This document shows positions 7,970-14,563 of a stretch of 26,666 nt of DNA, piece by piece. The position numbers and the translations under genes were made by a program. The stretch's first letter is position 1; each line of letters opens with the position of its first letter. The stretch spans positions 1-26,666 of the forward strand of contig JAMCYJ010000051.1 in NCBI GenBank assembly GCA_023474155.1, read 5' to 3'. This stretch comes from Candidatus Martarchaeota archaeon. GTDB taxonomy: Archaea > Micrarchaeota > Micrarchaeia > Micrarchaeales > Micrarchaeaceae. A model generated the notes under the pieces. That model ran no database searches, was not told where the DNA came from, and saw only the letters and a list, made by a program, of their open reading frames with translations.

Positions 7970-7974
7970 TTAGC

Positions 7975-8106
7975 ATGGCATATGTTTGTCTGAACTGCGG
8001 AAAAGAGATAGAGGATATAAAATATTTCATCTCTTGCGTCAATTGCGGAAGCAGGATACTTGTCAAGAGAAGGTCGAACCTTGCAAAAGAAGTGTCGACT
8101 GACTAA
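7975..8106 (+). CDS. rpoP: DNA-directed RNA polymerase subunit P (Rpb12-like)
   Basis: Small zinc-binding subunit of archaeal RNA polymerase, homologous to eukaryotic Rpb12. It has 43 residues and begins MAYVCLNCGKEI. The two CxxC knuckles are C5-x2-C8 and C21-x2-C24, followed by the hallmark GSRILVKRR basic tail. GTGAT (7966-7970) overlaps the stop of the preceding gene and serves as the ribosome-binding site. It closes the exosome/ribosome/polymerase string; its stop is only 15 bases from the convergent stop of nop5. Confidence 0.93.
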   Translation: MAYVCLNCGKEIEDIKYFISCVNCGSRILVKRRSNLAKEVSTD

Positions 8107-8121
8107 GGATAAGCAGGCTGC

Positions 8122-9003
8122 TTAATCGCCGCCGCGTTTATCCCCCAATCCTGTTTCTGATTTTTTTATTTTTTCAATCGATTTTTCAAGGGATTCCTTA
8201 AGCTCCTTTGCGATGAAGTTTTTTGACATCGTGTCTGCCTTCAGCGCGATTGCTATTTTTGATGCGTATGCCCTTGCGATCTTTCCCCTTAGATTCCGTT
8301 TTTCGGCATTGATTGCAGGCAGCTTGAATAGTATCCCATATTTCGGGGGTTTTGAGCCGAATTTTATATGCTTAAACAGGGCCTTTTCAGCACCAAGCAG
8401 TTGGATAGTGCTTGCAGGCATCATTGCTAGTTTATCAAGAGATCCGGCTTTGTCTAGCAGTTCCGCCGCAATCTTCTCATCTGTAAGGTATGTGGTATTG
8501 GGGAGCAGCCTGTTCGATGCCTCTTTTATGTAAGCTTCTATTTTACCTGCCTCTAAATCAGTTTCTGTAATAAATTTCACAAACGCGGCCACGATTTCTT
8601 TTTCAGCGCTGTTCAGTTTTCGACCGCTGCTGTTCATGTATTTTGCATATTGCTCCTCTGCCTTTGTAGTGTCTTGCGCTATCTTTGCAAAATCCTCGGT
8701 GTTTAATTCCTCTTTAGATTCAAGCGCATTGAAAAATTCCCTAAATTGGGCTATCGATCCAAGCTTGATTTCTGGGAAATAGAGCCCGAACCATTCAGTA
8801 ATCCTTTCCATGAAAAGATTGCTCGACCTCACAATCTCATTGTATGCATTGATTGCCTGGATGAGTACGAATTCCTCGTTTGCATAGTTCATCTTTATTT
8901 TTTCCCTTGTTTTTTTAAATGCGAAATTTCTTATTTTGAGCATATCTCTTCGCTTGAAGTTTTTTTGGCTTTTGTTGCCTTTGAAATTTTTAAAGTTTTT
9001 CAT
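8122..9003 (-). CDS. nop5: C/D-box RNP protein Nop5 (Nop56/58 family), N-terminal domain missing
   Basis: Core scaffold of archaeal C/D box sRNPs, which guide 2'-O-methylation of rRNA and tRNA. It normally bridges fibrillarin to the L7Ae/kink-turn RNA. The 293 residues show the coiled-coil entry (VLIQAINAYNEI ... ITEWFGLYFPEI, about 48-78) and the complete Nop domain: AGSLDKLAMMPASTIQLLGAEKALF (about 188-212) with the RNA/L7Ae-contacting GAEKALF, then SKPPKYGILF and RGKIARAYASKIAIALKAD. What is missing is the roughly 110-residue N-terminal fibrillarin-binding domain; only about 30 basic residues (Lys/Asn/Phe-rich) precede the coiled coil. An upstream in-frame extension is blocked, because ATG 9003 follows AGGATGGTTTA, which contains an in-frame stop. 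No fibrillarin gene is visible nearby. Confidence 0.92.
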   Translation of the reverse strand: MKNFKNFKGNKSQKNFKRRDMLKIRNFAFKKTREKIKMNYANEEFVLIQAINAYNEIVRSSNLFMERITEWFGLYFPEIKLGSIAQFREFFNALESKEELNTEDFAKIAQDTTKAEEQYAKYMNSSGRKLNSAEKEIVAAFVKFITETDLEAGKIEAYIKEASNRLLPNTTYLTDEKIAAELLDKAGSLDKLAMMPASTIQLLGAEKALFKHIKFGSKPPKYGILFKLPAINAEKRNLRGKIARAYASKIAIALKADTMSKNFIAKELKESLEKSIEKIKKSETGLGDKRGGD

Positions 9004-9170
9004 TAAACCATCCTATATTTATTTTATATCTGTCTTGTATTTATCGCGTCAATACGCAGGCATGTACTGTAAATGCATAAAGCAATATAAATACGGCAAA
9101 TATAAATAAAAAGCCTGCATAAAAAATAAAATCCGCGCGGTTTTGTTTCTATTGCGATTTATTTATTGGC

Positions 9171-9184
9171 AAGGTTTAAATATA
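9171..9184 (+). promoter_or_regulatory. TATA box of the acidic small-protein gene
   Basis: TTTAAATATA at 9175-9184, preceded by AAGG as a BRE-like purine element, lies about 49 bases before ATG 9233. It is a near-consensus archaeal promoter and would give a short leader. The rest of the divergent gap to nop5 (9004-9170) is AT-rich with further TATA-like words (for example near 9083-9090, reading leftward toward nop5) and no gene that I can see. Confidence 0.5.
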
Positions 9185-9232
9185 TTTGTTTTAAGAATAT
9201 AGGCTATAACGTAAAACCAAAAAGTGATTTAT

Positions 9233-9370
9233 ATGAAGTTAAATCCACATATAAAGATGTTGAAACTTGCGGAAGCAGAAGACGACGAAGACTCTGAGTC
9301 TGACGAAGAAGACGAATACGACGAGGATTCTGACGACGAGGATTCTGACGAGGGAGATGAGGATTATTAA
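9233..9370 (+). CDS. Very acidic 45-residue protein
   Basis: A short open frame with a good ribosome-binding site (GTGAT at 9223-9227) and its own TATA box. The first 14 residues (MKLNPHIKMLKLAE) are amphipathic and slightly basic. The remaining 31 are nearly all Asp, Glu, Ser and Tyr in a loose D/E-D-S-D-E-D repeat. I know no family for it. The composition resembles acidic tails of nucleic-acid mimics or histone/ribosome chaperones, but that is only an analogy. A strong T-rich end follows immediately, so it is probably an independent monocistronic unit. Confidence 0.65.
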   Translation: MKLNPHIKMLKLAEAEDDEDSESDEEDEYDEDSDDEDSDEGDEDY

Positions 9371-9382
9371 TAGGAGATAATT

Positions 9383-9480
9383 AAAATTAATTTTTTATCA
9401 AAATTAATTTTTTATTTTTTTTATTTTTCGTTTTATTTTCTCTTTTTTATTATTTATTTTTTACAGGCTATTTTTTTATT
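9383..9480 (+). terminator. T-rich terminator region with tandem repeat
   Basis: After the acidic gene come two tandem copies of AAAATTAATTTTTTAT (9383-9398 and 9400-9415), each ending in a T-run, then about 60 bases dominated by T with several runs of 5-8. This matches archaeal poly-T termination, with several sites in series. No coding sequence is visible here. Confidence 0.6.
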
Positions 9481-9512
9481 TTATTCTTTGCGTTAATTAT
9501 TTTTAGGATTTG

Positions 9513-10664
9513 ATGGGAGCTTGGCTTAACAGGAATATTATTTTTATCTCATTGTCCGCAATGTTCGCTGATTTGGGCTATCAGACAATCATTGCCGGAT
9601 TTCCAATCCTGCTTGTCCTTTATTTTGGCGCGTCTCCGACTCTTTTCGGCCTGGCAAGCGCGCTGGCATTCGGAATAGGCTCATTTTTCGGCTATCTGGG
9701 TGGCAGGGTAGGAGACAGATACGGAAACAGGAAAATAGCAATTATCGGCAATCTGCTGATCCCCCTTTTGTCCCTTATCGGGCTTGCTGTAAGCCCGGTT
9801 ATGGCTATCGCGCTTTACTGCGGAGGATGGTGGGCGAGAAACTTCAGGACGCCCTCAAGAAGAAAACTGCTAAGCGATTCGGCAGGCAAATCCTCAAAGA
9901 CAAAAGCATTCGGGTTTTTGCACATGCTGGATATAGGAGGGGGAATGCTCTCAATAATCGCCTTACTTATACTGCTAGGAAGGGGCTTAAATCTAAAAAC
10001 TATTTTTTTGATCACTGCTCTTCCTATATTGCTGTCAACGATGTTTTTGCTGTTTGTAAAGCCATCCAAATCAAAGCGGAAAAAGAATGGCGGCAATGTT
10101 AATGTTTTAGCCAAAGGGAATGCAAATGCGTATAAAGGCGTGATAATTGCAACTGCCCTTTACGGCTTCAGTAGTTACAGTCTTGGTTTTCCGATCCTGA
10201 CAATAGCAAAATCCTCGACAAGCATTCTCGGCATTGTATCCTATCTGATATACATGGGCGTTTCCGCATTTACAGGCTATTTGATAGGGCTCAATGCGAA
10301 GAGCATTATCAAGGTGCTGTCATTTTACGGTTACATAATTTCAGCAGTAGGGTCGTTGCTGCTTGGCATAAGCTATGCGCTCAATCTAGGGCTATTTCCG
10401 ATGTATATAAGCGTTGCCGTACTCGGGTTCGGGTTTGGAGTTATCGAAACTTTGGAACCCACAGTGGTGTCAATAGCATCGAACACATCAAACAGCATGG
10501 GCTTTCTCACCGCGTCAAGGTCACTGGGACTGTTTTTCGGGAATCTTATAATGGGCATTCTTTATGTGATTAATCCTTTTGATTCGTATGCCTATGCTGC
10601 TGTAGTTTCAATAATTGCAGGGATAATTATTTGCATCGCTGGCAGAAATTTTAGAATAAAATAA
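9513..10664 (+). CDS. Major facilitator superfamily transporter
   Basis: A polytopic inner-membrane secondary transporter of 383 residues, with about 10-12 hydrophobic helices in two halves separated by a basic loop around residues 193-205 (KPSKSKRKK). The cytoplasmic loop 2-3 signature is present as GGRVGDRYGNRK (about 64-75), close to the MFS motif G-x3-D-R-x-G-R-R. ARNFRTPSRRKLLSDS (about 109-124) resembles the 'R-x-x-R-x-P-x-R-x-x-L-L' segment of drug/metabolite efflux MFS proteins. Substrate unknown. ATG 9513 follows AGGAT; the TTG directly before it is not needed. Confidence 0.9.
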   Translation: MGAWLNRNIIFISLSAMFADLGYQTIIAGFPILLVLYFGASPTLFGLASALAFGIGSFFGYLGGRVGDRYGNRKIAIIGNLLIPLLSLIGLAVSPVMAIALYCGGWWARNFRTPSRRKLLSDSAGKSSKTKAFGFLHMLDIGGGMLSIIALLILLGRGLNLKTIFLITALPILLSTMFLLFVKPSKSKRKKNGGNVNVLAKGNANAYKGVIIATALYGFSSYSLGFPILTIAKSSTSILGIVSYLIYMGVSAFTGYLIGLNAKSIIKVLSFYGYIISAVGSLLLGISYALNLGLFPMYISVAVLGFGFGVIETLEPTVVSIASNTSNSMGFLTASRSLGLFFGNLIMGILYVINPFDSYAYAAVVSIIAGIIICIAGRNFRIK

Positions 10665-10760
10665 TTCAGAACAATAAATATTAGATAACATTGCCAAACA
10701 ATTCAGCATAAGAAATTAATAACCATTTATCCAATATAATAAGACTGTTAAATCTAATTT

Positions 10761-10876
10761 GGGCTCGTAGCTCAGCTTGGATAGAGCAATAGCGTCCTAA
10801 GCTAAAGGTCGCGGGTTCAAAATAAACTTTTGGAAAAAGCTTATCCAGAAGTAATATGGAAATCCCGCCGAGCCCG
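10761..10876 (+). tRNA. tRNA-Arg (CCU) with T-loop intron
   Basis: Folds as a full cloverleaf once an intron is removed. Acceptor GGGCTCG (10761-10767) pairs with CGAGCCC (10869-10875), with discriminator G 10876 and no encoded CCA. The D stem is GCTC/GAGC. The anticodon loop GTCCTAA gives anticodon CCU at 10796-10798. The anticodon stem has four pairs plus an A-A mismatch at its outer end. The T stem GCGGG (10811-10815) pairs with CCCGC (10864-10868). The mature T loop is TTCAAAT. CCU reads AGG, which is a common arginine codon in this window. The region before it (10665-10760) is AT-rich and may hold its promoter (ATTTATCCAATATAATA near 10725-10741). Confidence 0.9.
10822..10862 (+). other. 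41-nt tRNA intron, bulge-helix-bulge type, at position 59/60
   Basis: The splice motif can be drawn exactly. The outer helix is the T stem. The central 4-bp helix is TTCA (10816-10819) with TGGA (10857-10860), including one G-U pair. There is a 3-nt bulge AAA (10820-10822) on the 5' strand and a 3-nt bulge AAT (10861-10863) on the 3' strand. Cutting after the second base of each bulge leaves a standard 7-base T loop. Inside, CTTTTGGA pairs with TCCAGAAG (one G-U) to form the intron hairpin. The archaeal tRNA-splicing endonuclease recognises this geometry. Confidence 0.85.
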
Positions 10877-10996
10877 TATTTTTAACGGCCTGCGCAAAGT
10901 ATTATACAAAGCAATAAATAATTTTTTTAGTATATGATTATGCAAGAATGTTTAAAATAAAATTAAAATTAAATTAAAATAATAATTAATGGTATT

Positions 10997-12076
10997 ATGC
11001 AGGGACACAGCAAAATCAGCAAAGCCAAAGCTAACAAATCCAGCGCAAGCACTGCTGAAAAAAGCCCGATATTTCTTGTCAAGGCCACAAAAAGAGGAGG
11101 GCTCGACTATCTCCATATATCTTTGATAGCCCTTATACTTATCTTAATAGCCCTTGCCTATTCCTTCGCAAAGCTGAAGCCGCTGAATTCCTGTTCGAGC
11201 CCGAACCAGACCGTGAGCTATGGCATACTCAACAATTCCTGCGTAAGGCTGGAAAACAACAATACCCAGGTGTTGCATGCCGCTGAAAAGGCGATAGCGG
11301 GCTACGCGTCTACAAACACAACATTCTCTCTTCTGCCGTATTATTCGTACATAAACAGGACAAAGATATATTACCTTGAAAACCAGGACAGGTATTTTGT
11401 GCAAGTCCCTTTCAAGGATCCGCTCAACAACCAGACCCTCAATTTTTCAATGCTATTTAACAGCAATACTCTTGCGCTTATAAGCGCTTATACGCAGTCT
11501 CTGGTGATGCCGCAGAATACCTCAAATAGGGCTGTTTCGTTCGGCACGGTAAAGCTGGCTGGCAAGGTCGCATGCGCATCGTCGCTGTCAAACTCCATCC
11601 CCGTATACCTGTTCAATGACCCCTACTCCCCAGGGGCGTTTTCATCAATAATCAATGCATCAAAGGGGGGCGGGAAATATGCAAATGCAAACATAAGCTA
11701 TTATTTCATCTTCGGATCGAGCTCGACAAGGCTGTACAATTCATATGGAGTGGAGAGAACGCAGCTGCTTGGAGATTACCTTGCATGCGCGTCAAAGCAG
11801 CATAACTTCTACGGATTTGCCGTGAATTTGAGCAAGATCTACAACGGAGTTCCCATGCAGAACTATACTATGTATCAGACCGCGCTCGGATCAGGTATAA
11901 ACACGACGCAGTTGAATGCATGCATCAGCAACTCCTCATCAATCCTGACATCCCAATCAAACCTTGCGAAGTTCTACAATGTTGTGTCTGTCCCAGAATT
12001 CATCGTGAATTGCGAATACACCTCACTTCCGCAGACGCTTTCGAATGCTATAAATTATTCGATAGCGCATAAATAA
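10997..12076 (+). CDS. Membrane-anchored DsbA/thioredoxin-fold-like protein without CxxC
   Basis: A 359-residue protein with a basic N terminus, one membrane helix (about 39-59) and a long extracytoplasmic domain rich in N-x-S/T sequons. The C-terminal half looks like a thioredoxin/DsbA fold: IPVYLFNDPYSPGAF (201-215) sits where a DsbA would have 'F-x-D-x-x-C-P-Y-C', and SVPEFIVNCEY (331-341) looks like the cis-proline strand before the last helix. The CxxC pair is replaced by Ser-Pro-Gly-Ala, so thiol-disulfide exchange at that site is unlikely. Cysteines at 193, 264, 309 and 339 could instead form structural disulfides. The fold call is from motif shape only. GGTATT precedes ATG 10997. Confidence 0.7.
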   Translation: MQGHSKISKAKANKSSASTAEKSPIFLVKATKRGGLDYLHISLIALILILIALAYSFAKLKPLNSCSSPNQTVSYGILNNSCVRLENNNTQVLHAAEKAIAGYASTNTTFSLLPYYSYINRTKIYYLENQDRYFVQVPFKDPLNNQTLNFSMLFNSNTLALISAYTQSLVMPQNTSNRAVSFGTVKLAGKVACASSLSNSIPVYLFNDPYSPGAFSSIINASKGGGKYANANISYYFIFGSSSTRLYNSYGVERTQLLGDYLACASKQHNFYGFAVNLSKIYNGVPMQNYTMYQTALGSGINTTQLNACISNSSSILTSQSNLAKFYNVVSVPEFIVNCEYTSLPQTLSNAINYSIAHK

Positions 12077-12150
12077 GGCGCCTGTTAAAAAAGTGAGCGG
12101 GAAATCCCACATGCTTTAGTGATGGGAGAATGTCACTAGCAGTCAAATCC
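12076..12150. mobile_element. Possible solo right end of an IS200/IS605-type element
   Basis: CCCACAT-GCTTTA-GTGATGGG (12106-12126) folds into an imperfect hairpin with a GCTTTA loop and is followed by AGAATGTCAC (12127-12136). This resembles the hairpin-plus-'GGATGTCAC' right ends that I recall for IS200/IS605-family elements. No transposase gene adjoins it. Nearby are two 100-bp-spaced copies of AGGCGCCT (12076-12083, 12176-12183) and two copies of GCAGTCAAATC (12139-12149, 12185-12195), which suggest past rearrangement. TAGTGA/TCACTA (12117-12122/12133-12138) is an alternative stem. The stretch also separates two convergent genes and may act as a terminator. Confidence 0.35.
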
Positions 12151-12151
12151 G

Positions 12152-13393
12152 CTATCTTGTCATTGACAAGTTGAAAGGCGCCTCGCAGTCAAATCTAAGA
12201 GTGCTATTTTTGAGATAGCTGCAATAATAAGAATTGTTCAGCTGCCCCGCCATATTTGATATGCATATGTTTTCAATGCTCTGATTTCCGCTTTCCAGGC
12301 AGTATGAGACATTTTTTTTCATTACTGCGTATTGGCTGTAAAGTCCTATCCTGCAAAGCAGTGTAAGATTGGAATAAGGAAGATTGTTGCACTTGTTGAT
12401 CATGTCTGTAAAATTAGTGCTGTTGTATACTTTGCTTCTCGTAAGGTTTTCAAACGCCGAGCCGCACTGCAGGCTAAGGTTTCCGGCAAGCCTGCAGTAG
12501 CTTGCATTATGCAAATACAGCGCGGATTCGTAGTAACATAAGTTTTGGGGGGTTATATTTTCGGAAATAAGCTCTATGAGATTCGATTCACGGTTTATTA
12601 CCGGCTGCAGGGAGTTAAATATGCTGCTGTTGATTTTGCTTGCATTCCCTGTCAATGACGCATTTTTCGAAATCGCGCTCAAGCCGCTATTGTTTTTGCT
12701 GTTTGGGGGAGCAGACGCATTAAGCATATACGACATAATTGTAAGATTCTGCTCCGCAGGCAGCCGCCTGCAGAAGCTTGAATTTTGAGACGAGATCATT
12801 GCCTCGTAATAAAATAAATCAGTGCATATCCTCATTTCAGAGTTGTTTGCCATGCTATTGCATTCGCTTAAATGCACTGTCATGAAGTTCTGTGATTTTG
12901 CGGAATAAAACAGGCATCTGGATCTGCTAGGGCCTGATATGCTGCTGCACAGCGCGCTGTTTTTCGTTTTTATGCTTATGCTGAAAATGCAGGCGTTTTG
13001 CGCCGATGCGTTTTCAAGGGCACTGCAATACGCGGAGTTGTTGCTTGCTTCAGCTATGTTTTCAATGCATGCGCTTTTATTGCCCGCATAGTTGCACATC
13101 GAGATATTTTTCATAGATGCCGCGGCCGATGCAAAGCATGAAGTTCTATAACTCTTCAGGATTATATTGCTGCACCTACTGAATTGCGATGCATTCTGCC
13201 TTGACATGCTGCTGAAAACTATCACAAGGGCAATAAAAACAAGAATGATCGCAATAAATGAAATCGCGCCGAGGTTATGCTTCATTCCATTGAAAAGACC
13301 GTCTGTGTTTTTTGAAACATTTCTGTTTTCGGCTGTCTTCCCCAGCCCCGCGTTGAAGAAATTCGGCACGCTGCGTTTTGATTGCTGTTTCAT
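12152..13393 (-). CDS. Membrane-anchored Cys-rich, sequon-rich repeat protein
   Basis: A 413-residue protein with a cytoplasmic tail of about 40 residues, one membrane helix (about 41-62) and a large external region. The outside part repeats a loose unit of roughly 20-30 residues of the type 'N-S-x-x-C-x-x-I/L ... C-x-x-x-x-A', for example NNSAYCSALENASAQNACIF, NSALCSSISGPSRSRCLF and NASYCRLAGNLSLQCGSAF. This gives many Cys, presumably paired, and an unusually high density of N-x-S/T sites, consistent with glycosylation by the AglB encoded at 21197. Function unknown, probably cell-surface. It starts 7 bases after the KaiC-like gene, in the same orientation, so they form an operon. The C-terminal FDC codons lie in a short sequence duplicated just past the stop. 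Confidence 0.8.
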   Translation of the reverse strand: MKQQSKRSVPNFFNAGLGKTAENRNVSKNTDGLFNGMKHNLGAISFIAIILVFIALVIVFSSMSRQNASQFSRCSNIILKSYRTSCFASAAASMKNISMCNYAGNKSACIENIAEASNNSAYCSALENASAQNACIFSISIKTKNSALCSSISGPSRSRCLFYSAKSQNFMTVHLSECNSMANNSEMRICTDLFYYEAMISSQNSSFCRRLPAEQNLTIMSYMLNASAPPNSKNNSGLSAISKNASLTGNASKINSSIFNSLQPVINRESNLIELISENITPQNLCYYESALYLHNASYCRLAGNLSLQCGSAFENLTRSKVYNSTNFTDMINKCNNLPYSNLTLLCRIGLYSQYAVMKKNVSYCLESGNQSIENICISNMAGQLNNSYYCSYLKNSTLRFDCEAPFNLSMTR

Positions 13394-13400
13394 GCATTCA

Positions 13401-14135
13401 TTAGTTAATCGAATATACCTTGATGCCCTGGCTTGTTATCTCATATGGAACCAGCGCATGGCTATGGTCTACGCCCCTCATCTTTACAATTTCTGTAAGA
13501 AACGCCCTCCTATCCTCCTGGCTTGACTGGTAAAGCGTAATCAGTCCGTCGAACAAAAAGAAATCCGCTTCGAATTTGAGGTCCTTCCTTTCGCTCGAGT
13601 CAAGCTCGTATGTAAGGAAAGAGGTCACGCCAAGCCTGTTGAAGTTCGCGATAAGCGCAAGCACTGATTTCCTGTAGTTTATCTTGTCCGTCAGGACAAG
13701 GCTAAGCATCGACAATGAATCTATAACGACTATTTTTGCATTGTTTTTAAGAATCTCGTTTTCAATATCGCTTACAATCGTGCCGAAAGTGTACCTCTCA
13801 GAATCGCTTGTGCCCATTATCTTTGAGGAGGGGTCCTGCCCGTCAATTACAAGGCTTTTTTTTGCTATTAATTCCTCAATGTCAGAGAAATCAGGAAATG
13901 CCTTTTTGAAATTTCTTAGAATGTGGCTCGGATCTTCCTCCATAGATATAAATACGCCGGGTATCCCTTTTTTGGCGTTATTGTATATGATTTCAAGGCA
14001 AAGCAGTGTTTTTCCCGCGCCTGGTCCGCCTGCGATAATCGTTTGGTTTTTCATGGGCACGCCGCCTTTGAGCATGCTGTCAAGTCCTTCAATCCCTGTT
14101 TCTATCACACTGTTGTCAGTCAAATAAAACACCAT
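13401..14135 (-). CDS. KaiC/RAD55-like RecA-superfamily ATPase
   Basis: A single-domain RecA-fold ATPase of 244 residues. It opens with the family phrase 'TGIEGLDSMLKGGVP', followed by Walker A GGPGAGKT (36-43), a catalytic Glu pair in FISMEEDP (63-70), and Walker B KIVVIDSLS (134-142). This is the archaeal KaiC-like/GvpD/RAD55 group, often linked to signalling, motility or membrane-associated regulation rather than clocks. There is only one KaiC domain. It is coupled by 7 bases to the anchored Cys-rich protein, so the ATPase might act on that protein's cytoplasmic tail (inference). Confidence 0.92.
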   Translation of the reverse strand: MVFYLTDNSVIETGIEGLDSMLKGGVPMKNQTIIAGGPGAGKTLLCLEIIYNNAKKGIPGVFISMEEDPSHILRNFKKAFPDFSDIEELIAKKSLVIDGQDPSSKIMGTSDSERYTFGTIVSDIENEILKNNAKIVVIDSLSMLSLVLTDKINYRKSVLALIANFNRLGVTSFLTYELDSSERKDLKFEADFFLFDGLITLYQSSQEDRRAFLTEIVKMRGVDHSHALVPYEITSQGIKVYSIN

Positions 14136-14216
14136 CGCCTATTAATTTATTATTATGCTGTTAGGTATTTATATAATTTGCTATTTTTTCTTGGCCGTTT
14201 GCAAAACCAATTGATT

Positions 14217-14555
14217 TCAAATATGAGTTTTAAAAAATCGTTTTGGGATCATTCTTGGGATGCCTCTTTCTATCTTGTATTTTGCATTGCATTTTATGCA
14301 GGATAAGCTTCCTGAAACAATGTTTATAGAGAGGCAGTTTTCGCAGATTTCGGCTCCTGCGCGCTGGCTTTCCATCCTCTTAATGCTTTTGTTCTTCAGG
14401 CCGCAGAAAACACTGCATTCAAAGCCGTCTCTGTTATGCCTTTTTTTTGCGAATTCATTGCTGTCTGAAATATTTATCTTCCTCATTGAATGCAGCGCCA
14501 AGGGAAAGCCCTTGCATTCAGGGCATACGAGTATGTCTATTAGTTTGTATCTCAT
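14217..14555 (-). CDS. Trm112-like zinc protein, extended form
   Basis: Begins MRYKLIDILVCPECKG, the Trm112 family opening, and closes with 'CNAKYKIERGIPRMIP', the family's usual zinc-ribbon end. Trm112 proteins are small activators that bind and stabilise class I methyltransferases acting on tRNA, rRNA or release factors. Here the preceding gene on the same strand is such a methyltransferase, 8 bases away. This version has 112 residues, longer than the common size of about 60. It carries eight Cys (11, 14, 47, 51, 71, 74, 86, 89) in four pairs, so a second zinc site is likely in the insert. The frame is open further upstream into the methyltransferase gene, but Met at 14555 fits the family start. 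Confidence 0.8.
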   Translation of the reverse strand: MRYKLIDILVCPECKGFPLALHSMRKINISDSNEFAKKRHNRDGFECSVFCGLKNKSIKRMESQRAGAEICENCLSINIVSGSLSCIKCNAKYKIERGIPRMIPKRFFKTHI

Positions 14556-14563
14556 TCCATCAT

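Noticed and set aside
9383..9415. Tandem AAAATTAATTTTTTAT units as a possible CRISPR or regulatory array
   Set aside because: Only two copies with a one-base gap, no spacers, and no cas genes; a poly-T terminator explains it better.
10821..10832. AAATAAACTTTT shared by the tRNA intron and the repeat at 7239-7250, with a near match (ATAAACTTTT) at about 23793
   Set aside because: A short AT-rich word in an AT-rich genome; flanking sequences do not match, so common origin is not supported.
12090..12150. Possible C/D box sRNA, because GTGATGG resembles a C box
   Set aside because: The C box is imperfect and no convincing CTGA D box or internal C'/D' pair lies at the right spacing.
13684..14306. 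Open frames of 147 and 127 codons on the plus strand
   Set aside because: They run antisense to the KaiC-like ATPase, whose Walker motifs are intact, and have no ribosome-binding site or recognisable motif.
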